A stretch of 64,000 nucleotides of DNA from Paenibacillus kyungheensis (GCF_028606985.1 NZ_CP117416.1:3076001-3140000), one strand, 5' to 3'. Shown: positions 9,053-18,504, counted from the stretch's first letter. Made by a program: numbers and translations. Notes: generated by a model from the sequence alone, not told the origin.

Positions 9053-11113
9053 CTACCATACGAATTGGCGATCATGATTCAATCGTGCTTTGACATTCAA
9101 GGTATCTTCTTTAAAATGATGCATTTTAGATCCGATCTGTAGAATAGTTCCGCCTAGTAACTTATCTACATGAATAACTGCATCTTCTTTGACTGTTAAT
9201 TTGGTGGAATTGCTACCTATCGTTCCTGCTTCTTGAATATGCATTCCTTTGGCAGCATAGTAATCGCCACCCCGTAGAAATCCGGTTACTTCTAGCACAC
9301 CAGAGCAACGTAATTGTGTGTTATAACATCCTTTTTTTACTTGTACGGGTCCACCTGCAAGAATCTGACTATTCTGAATATAATGAAATTGTGCAAAAAT
9401 ATGATCCAATTGAGGCAAAACGACTCGATCTAACAGGTAAGCTGTTCGTTTTACAAATCGTTCCAAATCATTTGCTGTTCTAAAATGACTCATCGCCACA
9501 TTCAAAAAACCATTTTTAATTTCTTTAATATATTTTTGCCATTCTTCATTGATTAACGATTTGTGTTCTTCAGTGGTACGAATAAATAATTGTAATTGTT
9601 GATGCAACTCTTTAAACCGTCCACGAAATAACACATCAAGCAGAGGAGCAAGCCCATGTTGATCAATATCTGTTATTTTAAAAGCTGCTGCGCGGTTTAA
9701 CTGCTCTATCGCTGTCGTCAAAAACTCGGTCTGTTCTAAAATCATTTGCAAAATCGGTTCAGCTTGACCGTAAAACAGAAATAACTGCCCGACTGCGATT
9801 TCGCTTCCGATAACATTAGCAGTTACTTGTAACGATTGAGTCGCTATGATTTCCGCCATATTCACATTGCCTTTAATCTGAATATTTCCATCTGCTTCGA
9901 CTTTCATCGTATCTTGTACAGTTCCATTAATATCGACATCGCCTTGAAAATGAATATTGCCTGTTTGTAAAGTAACATCTCCGCGATGATCCAACTTAGG
10001 AATAATAGCAAGCTTAATATGACGACCTTGTGTAATCACTTCTGGCATACCCGTACGCGTAGCAGTCACTTCTAATCCATCTTGAGATACTTGGACACCT
10101 TGCCCTGTTAACAAAATAACACCGGTGACAGGCGGAGCAGGTATAGATTCTCCAAAAATATTTAATCCGTTAATTCCCAAAATAGGGGGATGAACAATCC
10201 CTATCAAATCCCCATCATCTACACAAGGGAACTCTTTAATTTCACGATAATCGATCGTTCCATTTTCACGCATTTTAGGTTGTACTTTACGAGTTTTGGT
10301 ATCGACTTTGATTTCAAAATGTCCATTTGTTCCAGCAACAGGTGGTTTTCCTTCTCCAATTAGAAATGCACCATTGACTGTTGTTGCACAAGCCCGCTTA
10401 ACTTCATCATGATCCAAGCCGTAAATTACTTTTTGCTCAACCAATTGCTTGCGTACTGCTATCGGTTCGATCGGTATATACTGCTTCTCTTCTTCCGCTC
10501 TAAGTACCAATCGTAACGTAGGTTGCGCAGAAATAATTTTTCGGATAATGACATAGCCCACTTCGATATTCAAGTTGACCTTCATCGCTTTATCATCAAT
10601 ATGAATATTCCAGACAGGTTCTACTATTTTATCTTCGACTTCATATCGTACAATATCGGTAGCTGCTAACTTTACAGTCTCTCCTGCTATAATCGGCACA
10701 TCATTAATCCAGAGATATACATTATCGGTTGTACTAATAGTGGGTTGTTGATGCCCTTGTGAATGAAAATGTATCTGTCCTTCTTTTACCCATATTTTTC
10801 CTTCTGTTGCATCCATAGCAGGAGAAGCTACTGGCTGTTCGAGATGTAGCGCTTGCATATTAATGATCGTTTCAGCTTCTGCTACTAATATCGGTAACGA
10901 TTCTTGTGTATCTTCTATCGTCTGCTCAGTGATTTCTTCTGTTTTCAAAGTGACTTTGACTACCGCTTGTTTGGAATAGAGCCCTAGCATGCCTTTAGCT
11001 TCACTTTCCATCACTTCAATGCTCACTTGTTGCTTGGTGGCATCGAGTAAAGAAAGTGCTTGTTCTACGGCTTCTTGCACTGTTTTGGCTCTAGCTATCA
11101 CACTACGCTCCAT
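9053..11113 (-). CDS. FapA family protein (DUF342) with N-terminal Jag_N domain
   Basis: A 686-residue cytosolic protein. Residues ~1-55 (ERSVIARAKTVQEAVEQAL, then EAKGMLGLYSKQAVVKV) match the Jag_N module otherwise found in the RNA-binding protein Jag/KhpB. The rest (~150-680) is FapA/DUF342: GEGKPPVAGTNGHFEIKV, IGIVHPPILGINGLNIFG, the beta-helical polymer repeats (GNIHFQGDVDINGTVQDT, then GNIQIKGNVNMAE) and a coiled-coil insert. FapA proteins are linked to flagellar or polar assembly in Gram-negatives; the role in Firmicutes is unclear. ATG 11113 follows AGGAGG with 8-base spacing. It sits inside a partner-switching operon, so it may be an effector or scaffold of that circuit. Confidence 0.85.
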   Translation of the reverse strand: MERSVIARAKTVQEAVEQALSLLDATKQQVSIEVMESEAKGMLGLYSKQAVVKVTLKTEEITEQTIEDTQESLPILVAEAETIINMQALHLEQPVASPAMDATEGKIWVKEGQIHFHSQGHQQPTISTTDNVYLWINDVPIIAGETVKLAATDIVRYEVEDKIVEPVWNIHIDDKAMKVNLNIEVGYVIIRKIISAQPTLRLVLRAEEEKQYIPIEPIAVRKQLVEQKVIYGLDHDEVKRACATTVNGAFLIGEGKPPVAGTNGHFEIKVDTKTRKVQPKMRENGTIDYREIKEFPCVDDGDLIGIVHPPILGINGLNIFGESIPAPPVTGVILLTGQGVQVSQDGLEVTATRTGMPEVITQGRHIKLAIIPKLDHRGDVTLQTGNIHFQGDVDINGTVQDTMKVEADGNIQIKGNVNMAEIIATQSLQVTANVIGSEIAVGQLFLFYGQAEPILQMILEQTEFLTTAIEQLNRAAAFKITDIDQHGLAPLLDVLFRGRFKELHQQLQLFIRTTEEHKSLINEEWQKYIKEIKNGFLNVAMSHFRTANDLERFVKRTAYLLDRVVLPQLDHIFAQFHYIQNSQILAGGPVQVKKGCYNTQLRCSGVLEVTGFLRGGDYYAAKGMHIQEAGTIGSNSTKLTVKEDAVIHVDKLLGGTILQIGSKMHHFKEDTLNVKARLNHDRQFVW

Positions 11114-11138
11114 CAGGGGTGCCTCCTCCATACCTTGC

Positions 11139-12269
11139 TTATGGTAACTCGATCGAAATAATACACACATCGTCTTTACGATGCTGAATCAAGCGTTCTA
11201 ACTTTACAACAAACGCTTCATTTTCCAAATAATATAGACTTTGAGCATAATGCTCTAGCTTTTCAATACCAGCATGAATAGAGACACCGGGTTTTTCGAC
11301 TAATCCATCTGTATATAAAACGATTCTTGCAGGAGTATCGTACGTCACGATAGCAGTATCCAATTTCATATCATTTTGGATACCGATTGGTACGGTGGTT
11401 CCTGTCAATTGTGTAGGATACTGGTCTTTGAGAAATAGCAATCCCGGCGGATGACCTGCATTAAAATATTCGATTTGCTTTCGTTCCAAGTCGATAAATA
11501 AATAGATTGCTGTAAAGTAAGCAGCCCTACGATTTTTACCAAACAATGCTCTCATCTTTTTGTTCAATTCTTCGCATACCAGATGAGGTTCTTTGACTAC
11601 ACCTACAATACCATCGAGCAGTGAACGAATCGACATACTGATCAGGGCAGCAGATATTCCATGACCGGACACATCGATCAGCAGTACACCACAATGCTGT
11701 GGATCGAACATTTTCCAATACAGCATATCACCGGATACTTCTGTTGATTGTAGGTAGCTGCTGTGCACTCGAATCATAGTTTCATTGATCGGCGGACTGA
11801 GCACGCTACGTTGTAAATGTTTGGCCAATTGAAGCTCTTTGTGTACTTTTTCTTCTCGAACTTTGCGCGAATCCATTTCTTTTTTGAGTCGAATTGCAGA
11901 TTGAACTCGTGCTAGCAGTTCGTAATCAGGCCCGCCTTTTTCAATAAAATCCATACCGCCTGCATTAAAAGCTTCTTTGAAATGAATCCGATCTGCGGTT
12001 AGAAAAATGATAGGCAAATCCTGATAAACGGTACAACTTTTAATAATGCGACAAGCTTCAATACCATCAATCCCTGGCATCACAATATCAAGTAAAATCA
12101 AATCGATTGCCGCTGCTTTACGAGGAGAGAGTTGATCTCGAATACTCAGAATATCAAATGCTTCTTGAGCTGAAGAAGCGGTCTGTATATTCTTGTATCC
12201 TGCTGCATCAAGTACATTTTGCAAAAAGACAAGATTAAGTCTGGAGTCATCTACAATCAATATACTCAT
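11139..12269 (-). CDS. Response regulator with PP2C (SpoIIE/RsbU-type) phosphatase output
   Basis: A 376-residue protein. Receiver domain (1-~125): acidic pair in ILIVDDSR, phosphoacceptor Asp in LILLDIVMPG (~60), Thr in IFLTAD and Lys in FIEKGG. A short coiled linker (HKELQLAKHLQRSVLSP) leads to a SpoIIE/PP2C domain with metal ligands in VSGDMLYW, LLIDVSGHG, YTDGLVE and KDDVCI. All expected residues are present, so it should be an active Ser/Thr phosphatase gated by phosphorylation. No partner histidine kinase is adjacent. It is the first gene of the operon, with a 25-base gap to fapA-like. Predicted target: the phosphorylated STAS protein encoded at 8728-9039. Confidence 0.92.
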   Translation of the reverse strand: MSILIVDDSRLNLVFLQNVLDAAGYKNIQTASSAQEAFDILSIRDQLSPRKAAAIDLILLDIVMPGIDGIEACRIIKSCTVYQDLPIIFLTADRIHFKEAFNAGGMDFIEKGGPDYELLARVQSAIRLKKEMDSRKVREEKVHKELQLAKHLQRSVLSPPINETMIRVHSSYLQSTEVSGDMLYWKMFDPQHCGVLLIDVSGHGISAALISMSIRSLLDGIVGVVKEPHLVCEELNKKMRALFGKNRRAAYFTAIYLFIDLERKQIEYFNAGHPPGLLFLKDQYPTQLTGTTVPIGIQNDMKLDTAIVTYDTPARIVLYTDGLVEKPGVSIHAGIEKLEHYAQSLYYLENEAFVVKLERLIQHRKDDVCIISIELP

Positions 12270-12394
12270 GATACTTCTCCTTCAGAGTAGGTTTATATGT
12301 TTATTTTCGTCATTTTCTTCCATTTATGTGATAGGTAACGATTACAATTATGTAGAGTAAGCGATTGTATCAGATTATTTGGAACTTATTTTAA

Positions 12395-12430
12395 TAAAAA
12401 AAGCCTACTTTGCTTGCAGCAAAATAGACT
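12395..12430 (-). terminator. Rho-independent terminator after the RDD genes
   Basis: On the reverse strand, AGTCTATTTTGC / GCAAAGTAGGCT (with G-T pairs) is followed by seven T residues, downstream of the second RDD protein gene. Confidence 0.8.
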
Positions 12431-12468
12431 CTCAATATACACACCCATGATGATAAAGATGCTCATAA

Positions 12469-13041
12469 TTACATATTTTTATTCAAATTCAAAGGATATT
12501 CGGTCTGTGATTGTGGCTGATATTGCTGTTCATATAAGTAATTATCAAGCGCTCGATTATTTACAATATACGTATCTGCAATCATATCATGAATCCCTTG
12601 CTTATACTTGGTAAATCCGATAATAATATATCCTATCCCTAGTGTGAGATTACATAATAATCTTAACCAATAACGCGCTACTGCACGTCCAAAACCTATA
12701 CGTTGCATAGAACGATTAACAACTTTGATGCCGAGTAGCATTTTACCTGGAGTCGCTTGGTATTTAGACTTTTCAAAACATCCAAAATACAACCACGTTG
12801 TTAATCCTGATAATAATTGAAAAATAACAGGCAGTAGCGAACCTATAGATACTTCGCTCCCAAGTGAATCATCTGTTACATGGACAATACCGACAATAAC
12901 TATACTCAATATAAAACTGATGATCAAATATGAAATGCTTAAAATAACGACATCTATTAATATCGCTGCGAACCTCTTCCAAAACCCTGCATACAGTATA
13001 GTAACCACTCCTAGATTAATCTTCTTAAAACTTATTTCCAC
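12469..13041 (-). CDS. RDD family membrane protein, second of a tandem pair
   Basis: An RDD-type protein of about 190 residues with three to four membrane helices. Conserved motifs are YAGFWKRFAAILIDVVI at the N-terminus (the R..D..D region), YQATPGKMLLGIKVV in the middle and GFTKYKQGIHDMIADTYIV near the end. It is a paralogue of the gene at 13032-13616. The start is uncertain: an ATG at 13089 lies 58 bases inside the upstream gene, a GTG at 13041 overlaps the upstream stop, and the best Shine-Dalgarno site (AGGAG) lies further in, before no standard start codon. I used GTG 13041 because it allows translational coupling. Function unknown; RDD proteins are often small transporters or envelope proteins. 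Confidence 0.8.
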   Translation of the reverse strand: MEISFKKINLGVVTILYAGFWKRFAAILIDVVILSISYLIISFILSIVIVGIVHVTDDSLGSEVSIGSLLPVIFQLLSGLTTWLYFGCFEKSKYQATPGKMLLGIKVVNRSMQRIGFGRAVARYWLRLLCNLTLGIGYIIIGFTKYKQGIHDMIADTYIVNNRALDNYLYEQQYQPQSQTEYPLNLNKNM

Positions 13042-13616
13042 TCTTGCTGATCTTTTTGTAAATAAGGAGACATCTCTGGTTGATTCCAAGATGCTGCTTG
13101 TTGCTGTTGTTGCATATACATATATTGTTCCCAGTCTTTTTTATTTACAACATACGTGCTAGCGATCATATCATGCAATGCTTGCTTGTATTGTGTCCAA
13201 CCTGCCATCATATAACCGATACATAAGATCATATACGACAAATTTTTAGCCCAATACCTTCCTGTTGCTCTACCGAAGCGAACCGGTTGAAAATAACGAT
13301 CAACTACAATAATACCTACAGCCATTTTACCCGGTGTGGCGTGGTATTTGGATTTCTCAAACAAGCTATAATATAGCCAGGGCACTACCAATTCAACAAT
13401 GGCATAGAAAATATAAAACATAATCAGAAAAGTGATATCTTGCGTAGTATATTCATATTCTTCTTTCAACCATACTCCATTCACAAATCCGAGGATAAAC
13501 GGAATTCCTAGCAAAATAGATACCCCAAATCCTATAATAAAACCATCAATCAATGTAGCCGCTGTTCTTTTCCAAAATCCTGCGTATCCATAAGTCGTTG
13601 TTGCTACTCCATTCAT
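13032..13616 (-). CDS. RDD family membrane protein, first of a tandem pair
   Basis: A 194-residue RDD protein: YAGFWKRTAATLIDGFI, YHATPGKMAVGIIVVDR and WTQYKQALHDMIASTYVV are the family signatures and match its downstream paralogue segment by segment. About four hydrophobic helices are visible. The C-terminal tail is Gln-rich (MQQQQQAASW). The start at ATG 13616 gives a short hydrophilic leader before the first conserved block. Transcribed with, and overlapping, the downstream RDD gene, so the two products may form a heteromer. The conserved Arg-Asp pattern suggests ion or small-molecule transport, but no substrate is known. Confidence 0.88.
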   Translation of the reverse strand: MNGVATTTYGYAGFWKRTAATLIDGFIIGFGVSILLGIPFILGFVNGVWLKEEYEYTTQDITFLIMFYIFYAIVELVVPWLYYSLFEKSKYHATPGKMAVGIIVVDRYFQPVRFGRATGRYWAKNLSYMILCIGYMMAGWTQYKQALHDMIASTYVVNKKDWEQYMYMQQQQQAASWNQPEMSPYLQKDQQEWK

Positions 13617-13832
13617 TTCATCTAACTCCTATTCATCTATGTATATTACTGCTAACTTTGTTATTTTATACGATACGATTTTAAATTACTAGAGAATCAT
13701 AGAGATAAAAAATAAGCGCACTCTACTTAACTACATGTAGAATACGCTTATATGAACTATTGACAATAGATTGCAGTAATATGTTGTTATTATTTTAATA
13801 GTATAGAAAATAGTAGATCAGGCTTTGTCTTC

Positions 13833-15923
13833 TTATAGACTTAGCGCTGATTGATGCACATTTTCACGTAGCGCTTCGACTGTCGTCAATGGTTCATGAC
13901 ATACAAAGCCTTCACAAATATACGCAGTCGCTTGACTCTGCTGCATCCCTTTGTCTTGCAAGTGAGGAAGCAACTCACGAATCGCTTCACCTGATGTACC
14001 ATCAGCATGAATAATAAGAGAAGCAAATGGTAAATAAGCTTTTTGCACTTCAGCAATCATTTCTTGAAAATGGATATCTTCCACTTTCCCTGCAAGCACA
14101 ATTTCTTGATTACCTTGTAATAATTGTAGCCCTGCTAGCAGTAACATAGAATAACCTGTTGGATATTGCTCAGCAGTCCCTGTAAATGTAGTCACAATTT
14201 GTTCGGCATATTGACGTAATTCTATATCTTGGGTCACCGCAGCTAATTTGGCTAACGTCCATGCAGCCACAGAATTACCAGATGGCATTGCTCCATCATA
14301 AATTTCTTTTGTACGCGTAATCAGTTGCTCTCCATCTTGACCTGTAAAATAAAATCCGCCTTGCTGTTCATCCCAAAATAGAGTAATCAATTGCTCTTTG
14401 AGCGTTATCGCATATTGCAGATACTTCGCCATGCCTGTCGCTTCATACAACTCCTGTAAGCCCCAGATTAGATAAGCATAATCATCTACATAAGCACTAT
14501 AGGCAGCCTCTCCATCACGATAACGTGCAAGTAGACGACCATCTTCGCGGCGCATATGTTCCCAAATAAAATCTGCCGCTTTGACTGCTGCTTGTGCATA
14601 TTCAGGCTTTTGCAACGTTTGGCTGGCTCTAGCGAGAGCCGCAATCATCATACCATTCCAAGCGGTTAATACTTTATCGTCTTTGGAAGGATGAACACGT
14701 TGCTCCCGGTAATCAAATAATTTCTGACGAGCCTCTTCTAGATCGGTGCGTAATGCCAGTTCATTGAGATCACGTTGCTCCGCTATTTCTGCTGTCGAAA
14801 AAGGAATAAGGTTAGGAATATTGTTACCTTCAAAATTGCCTTCTGGTGTAATATCGTACACATTACAATACTTATGCATTTCTTCTAACCCTAACACTTC
14901 TTCAATCTCATCGCGTGTAAATACATAAAACTTTCCTTCGACCCCTTCGGAGTCAGCATCTTCTGCACTGTAAAAAGCACCTTCAGGTGAAGTCATATCA
15001 CGTAATACATACGTAAAGATCGATTCTGCAATATGTGCATATTTGGTATCACTTGTCAGACGATATCCATCCAGATAAGCAATCGCTAACAGTGAATTAT
15101 CGTATAACATTTTCTCAAAATGAGGAACTAACCATTTCTCATCTGTGGAGTAGCGAGAAAATCCAAACCCAATATGATCATAAATCCCGCCACTGTACAT
15201 ATGATCTAACGTTTTGCGTACCATATTCAATGCTTGAGGTTCTTGATACACATGAGAATAAGCACTTAGAAACATCAAGTGATGAGGTGTCGGAAACTTA
15301 GGTGCTCCTCCAAACCCACCATACACTTCGTCAAAAGAACTGACAAATGTTTTGTACCCACGATGTACAAGTTCTTCGCTAAATTGACCGGACTGTGTAA
15401 TCTTCGTCTGCTGACGGTTCATTCGCTCTACAATATCATCGCCAGATTTAACAATATTTTCACGATCTTCTGTCCATTTATCACGAATCTGAGACAGCAT
15501 ATCCATCATACCGATACGACCATACTTAGTGTCTTTTGGAAAATAAGTGCCCGCATAAAACGGCTTCTGGTCAGGAGTTAGCAATACCGTTAAAGGCCAT
15601 CCCCCTTGCCCGGTAAGTGCCTGACAGTACGCCATGTATAAATTATCGATATCCGGTCGCTCTTCACGATCGACTTTGATCGAAATATAAGATTCATTGA
15701 GAAGCTCAGCTACTTCGTCGTTTTCAAAAGATTCTTTTTCCATTACATGACACCAATGACAGGTAGAATATCCTACACTGAGGAAAATAGGTTTGTTTTC
15801 AGCTTTGGCTTTGTTAAAAGCTTCTTCTCCCCAAGGGAACCAATGCACCGGATTATGAGCATGTTGGAGCAAATAAGGAGATTTTTCTTGTGCTAATCTA
15901 TTGGATGTATTACTCGTTGACAT
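13833..15923 (-). CDS. Thioredoxin domain-containing protein, DUF255 / YyaL family
   Basis: A 696-residue cytosolic protein. The N-terminal ~165 residues form a DUF255 thioredoxin-like domain with the redox motif [14 protein letters not shown] (~residue 55). The rest is an (alpha/alpha)6-barrel resembling GH76/GH88 or GlcNAc 2-epimerase folds: [34 protein letters not shown] and [12 protein letters not shown] are the usual family blocks. Length and motif order match B. subtilis YyaL and bacterial spermatogenesis-associated protein 20 homologues, whose biochemical role is unresolved. Start ATG 15923 follows GGTGGTG. A degraded copy of its first ~24 codons lies at 18433-18504. Confidence 0.93.
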   Translation of the reverse strand: MSTSNTSNRLAQEKSPYLLQHAHNPVHWFPWGEEAFNKAKAENKPIFLSVGYSTCHWCHVMEKESFENDEVAELLNESYISIKVDREERPDIDNLYMAYCQALTGQGGWPLTVLLTPDQKPFYAGTYFPKDTKYGRIGMMDMLSQIRDKWTEDRENIVKSGDDIVERMNRQQTKITQSGQFSEELVHRGYKTFVSSFDEVYGGFGGAPKFPTPHHLMFLSAYSHVYQEPQALNMVRKTLDHMYSGGIYDHIGFGFSRYSTDEKWLVPHFEKMLYDNSLLAIAYLDGYRLTSDTKYAHIAESIFTYVLRDMTSPEGAFYSAEDADSEGVEGKFYVFTRDEIEEVLGLEEMHKYCNVYDITPEGNFEGNNIPNLIPFSTAEIAEQRDLNELALRTDLEEARQKLFDYREQRVHPSKDDKVLTAWNGMMIAALARASQTLQKPEYAQAAVKAADFIWEHMRREDGRLLARYRDGEAAYSAYVDDYAYLIWGLQELYEATGMAKYLQYAITLKEQLITLFWDEQQGGFYFTGQDGEQLITRTKEIYDGAMPSGNSVAAWTLAKLAAVTQDIELRQYAEQIVTTFTGTAEQYPTGYSMLLLAGLQLLQGNQEIVLAGKVEDIHFQEMIAEVQKAYLPFASLIIHADGTSGEAIRELLPHLQDKGMQQSQATAYICEGFVCHEPLTTVEALRENVHQSALSL

Positions 15924-16300
15924 AGGACACCACCACTTCTAGTTTAGATTATATACTTGATATTATTTTACCCTAAATAGATGTGAGCAATCGGAAGAGA
16001 AGAAAAAAGCTTATTCACTTCAAACTCAAATAACGTATACTTGAAAACATTTCGAGTGTGTTCAAGGTTAAAATCATTCTGTTTGAGCTTCATGGTTATT
16101 GTTTTAACAGTAGGAGATTCGTCGGATTATGTATGATTATTGTGAAACTATGATTCGCTTGCGTATCTTTTGATCGTCTTTATTCGTTTACAAAGTGAAC
16201 GATTAGATCGATCTTTCTTTTGCTATAAATAAACTTTACTCGATCATAAAAATTTTAATATTTATGTACACATATTTTTAAATTATGGAGGGGTAAAATA
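15924..16300. other. Gene-free interval, 377 bases
   Basis: AT-rich spacer between divergent genes. It must hold the promoters of the DUF255 gene and of the MBL hydrolase gene (the latter with GGAGGGG before its ATG). I see no hairpin terminator, small ORF with a good ribosome site, or RNA gene in it. Confidence 0.4.
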
Positions 16301-16966
16301 ATGGAAGTTGCTAAAGGGGTAGACATGCTTGAACTTGATTTTCACGGAAACAAGATTCATCCTGTGCTTGTGTGGGACAAAGAAATGGCTATTTTGATCG
16401 ATACAGGATTCCCGGGACAAATAGAAGATTTACGCCTAGCTATAGAACAAACAGGTGTATCATTGGATCAGCTCAAGGTGATTATTTTGACCCATCAGGA
16501 TGTAGATCATATCGGTAACCTTCCAGATATGTTACAGAAGCCTAATCACTCTATTACAGTGTATGCACATGAACTGGATAAACCTTATATTCAAGGAGAA
16601 TTACCACTATTAAAAGATAGTCATCTCCATAACCCTCCCAAGGGTAAAGTAAGCGATATCTTAGTAGATGGTCAAGAACTGCCTTTTTGTGGTGGCATTC
16701 ATGTTATTCACACGCCAGGGCATACGGCTGGTCATATTAGCCTTTATTTAAAACAAAGCAAAACGTTAATTGCTGGTGATTCGATGTACAGTGTAAATGG
16801 ACAACTCCAAGGAATTCATACCCCCACTACGCCAGATATAGATTCAGCTCGTCGCTCGTTACGAAAATATTTGAATTTCGATATTGCATCTGTTGTTTGT
16901 TATCACGGAGGTTTAAGTAGTATAGAGGTGAATAACCAAATAGTACAACTGACTCAAGAACCCTAA
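16301..16966 (+). CDS. MBL-fold metallo-hydrolase (glyoxalase II/lactonase-like)
   Basis: A 221-residue metallo-beta-lactamase-fold hydrolase. The metal-binding motif THQDVDHIGN (His-x-Asp-x-Asp-His; the usual first His-x-His is His-x-Asp here) lies at about residue 66. HTPGHTAGHI (~142), LIAGDSMYS (~162) and the final metal His in VVCYHGG (~206) complete the site. The variant HxDxDH (HQDVDH) is common in the YflN-like subgroup. ATG 16301 follows GGAGGGG. Substrate unknown; lactone or thioester hydrolysis is likely. Monocistronic with a hairpin terminator downstream. Confidence 0.88.
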   Translation: MEVAKGVDMLELDFHGNKIHPVLVWDKEMAILIDTGFPGQIEDLRLAIEQTGVSLDQLKVIILTHQDVDHIGNLPDMLQKPNHSITVYAHELDKPYIQGELPLLKDSHLHNPPKGKVSDILVDGQELPFCGGIHVIHTPGHTAGHISLYLKQSKTLIAGDSMYSVNGQLQGIHTPTTPDIDSARRSLRKYLNFDIASVVCYHGGLSSIEVNNQIVQLTQEP

Positions 16967-17029
16967 AATTCCTTTTTTAATACACATCATCATAAACAAC
17001 TCACTATTACTGATGAAAGAACAGCAAAA

Positions 17030-17059
17030 AGAGCTTTATAGGATATAAAGCTCTTTTTT
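17030..17059. terminator. Bidirectional rho-independent terminator
   Basis: GAGCTTTATA / TATAAAGCTC with a 3-base loop, A-tract on the left and T-tract on the right. It separates the convergent MBL hydrolase and PAS-MCP genes. Confidence 0.88.
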
Positions 17060-17072
17060 ACGATGAATCTTC

Positions 17073-17987
17073 TTATATAATCTTCGCTACCTTCTGCGCC
17101 TGAATATCTAATATCTGAGCAGAGTAAGCGATATCTGTAAAAGCTTTCATTGCCGTATTGACTTGCTCTTCCCCTTGTTGCACACTTTGCCTTACATCGT
17201 CTGTGCCATTAGAAATTTTCTGCACTTCTAGACTCATCGAATCTACGCTTTTTTTCACTTCGATAATCGAATCTTGTACCATCGAAGATAGCTTACGTAC
17301 TTCTCTAGCCACTACATTAAACCCTCGTCCAAATTCACCTGCATGTGTAGCTTCTATCGCTGCATTTAGAGCCAGCATATGTGTTTGTGATGCTATTTTA
17401 CGAATCGTCTGTACAATGCCTTGAATCTCTAATGCTTGTTCTTGCAAATTAATCAGTGTTGTTGTATTCGTCGTCGATGATTCCACAATTCTGTTCATGC
17501 TATTGAGTAGTTCTTGACTCTGCTCGATGCCTGCGGATGAACGAATGTTAAGTGCTTGTGCTGTTTTTTGGAGATCATCTACGACACATGAGAGGTCACC
17601 TTGACGCTCTGTAATATCTGTAGCCACTTTGGTCACGCCAATGACTTCATTTCTATTTTTGTTCCATACCGGCATATAAGTGGCTTCTAGCCAGATTGCA
17701 TTACCGTGTGCATCTTTGCGTTCTATTTTATCGTGAAAGGTTTCGCCAGAAAGTAGACTATCCCAGAACTTCTCATACTCGATACTATTTGCAAATTCAG
17801 GAAAACATAAATTTTTATGAGGCATACCAATCATTTGTTGAGGAGTATACCCAACAACTTCTGCAAAAATAGGATTCACATAAGCAATTTTACGATTCGT
17901 ACCAAAACGGATAATAGCCAAATTATCTTGCAAAGTACGTATCACCAATTCGTCCGTCACCATTTCAAGCTGACTCATTTCGTTCAT
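17073..17987 (-). CDS. Soluble PAS-domain methyl-accepting chemotaxis protein
   Basis: A 304-residue protein with no membrane helix. Residues ~15-130 are a PAS domain (IAYVNPIFAEVVGYTPQQM, then VIGVTKVATDITERQ). Residues ~150-300 carry the MCP signalling hairpin with its tip LNAAIEATHAGEFGRGFNV (a modified form of the usual E-A-A-R-A-G-E). The layout matches short cytosolic receptors of the YfmS type, here with a PAS sensor that may bind haem, flavin or a small ligand. ATG 17987 follows GGAGGG at 5 bases. A second, internally deleted copy lies at 21350-21654, and both copies sit beside HAD hydrolase sequence. Confidence 0.9.
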   Translation of the reverse strand: MNEMSQLEMVTDELVIRTLQDNLAIIRFGTNRKIAYVNPIFAEVVGYTPQQMIGMPHKNLCFPEFANSIEYEKFWDSLLSGETFHDKIERKDAHGNAIWLEATYMPVWNKNRNEVIGVTKVATDITERQGDLSCVVDDLQKTAQALNIRSSAGIEQSQELLNSMNRIVESSTTNTTTLINLQEQALEIQGIVQTIRKIASQTHMLALNAAIEATHAGEFGRGFNVVAREVRKLSSMVQDSIIEVKKSVDSMSLEVQKISNGTDDVRQSVQQGEEQVNTAMKAFTDIAYSAQILDIQAQKVAKII

Positions 17988-18151
17988 GATTTCCCTCCAA
18001 TGTATGTGTAACATTATCGTTATTCATTGCTCAATATCACTCTATTTTACTGTATAACAAATATTTATTTAATGTGTAAATTTAACCAAATTAAGTATTC
18101 TTTATGTATATCGGATAAAAGACAAAAATAATAAATTTACAAAATAAAATA

Positions 18152-18197
18152 AAAAAGCAATAAAGTTAGGCTTACATCTAACTGTTATTGCTTCTTT
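18152..18197 (-). terminator. Rho-independent terminator next to the HAD gene remnant
   Basis: AAGCAATAACAGTTAG / CTAACTTTATTGCTTTTTT on the reverse strand. It would end transcription through the decayed HAD gene at 18219-18350 and is probably that gene's original terminator. Confidence 0.75.
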
Positions 18198-18218
18198 AAT
18201 ATGATTTATATTTTTACT

Positions 18219-18350
18219 GCTGGTTTGGCATTTCCCATCGCTATTCCGATCTTTCAGTACTCTAGCGTCTCCGTATCATTCATTACATCATCGATACATC
18301 ATCGATGACTATTGTATCTTCTCGGGACATTCCTAGATGTTCAAGCAGAT
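18219..18350 (-). pseudogene. Remnant of a Cof-type HAD hydrolase gene
   Basis: About 130 bases closely match the intact HAD gene around 21774-21885 (shared blocks GGTTTGGCATTTCCCATCGC and TCTTCTCGGGACATTCCTAG). Point changes and a small tandem duplication (CATCATCGAT repeated) lie between the blocks. It corresponds to the region encoding the motif IV DGMND segment. No start, stop or reading frame survives. It lies upstream of the intact PAS-MCP gene in the same order as the intact HAD gene lies beside the MCP remnant. Confidence 0.85.
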
Positions 18351-18353
18351 ATC

Positions 18354-18432
18354 ATTTTATTAACTCATGTTCATGGTGATCATGTAGACGACACCGTTGA
18401 GATCGCTAAGCGTAATGATTCTTTGGTAATCG
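18354..18432 (+). pseudogene. Remnant of a UPF0173-type MBL hydrolase gene
   Basis: The forward frame reads [20 protein letters not shown] and then NDSLVIA, which is the metal-binding core of the UPF0173 (YtkL-like) metal-dependent hydrolases (usual form THGHGDHVGDTVEIAK). Only about 26 codons exist, with HAD-derived sequence on one side and DUF255-derived sequence on the other. No intact parent lies in this window. Confidence 0.75.
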
Positions 18433-18504
18433 CTTCTTCTCCCCAAGGGAACCAACTCACAGGGTCATAAGCATGTTGGAGCAAGTAAAGAGATTTTTCT
18501 TTAA
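18433..18504 (-). pseudogene. Remnant of the DUF255 gene 5' end
   Basis: About 70 bases match positions 15820-15889 of the DUF255 gene (shared CTTCTTCTCCCCAAGGGAAC and AGCATGTTGGAGCAA). This segment encodes residues ~12-35 of that protein. It is joined directly to the UPF0173 fragment at a shared GCTTCTTCT-like sequence. Confidence 0.8.

Noticed and set aside
18291-18314. Small tandem repeat CATCATCGAT as a possible CRISPR or iteron
   Set aside because: Only two copies and inside the decayed HAD fragment; no regular spacers or further copies.
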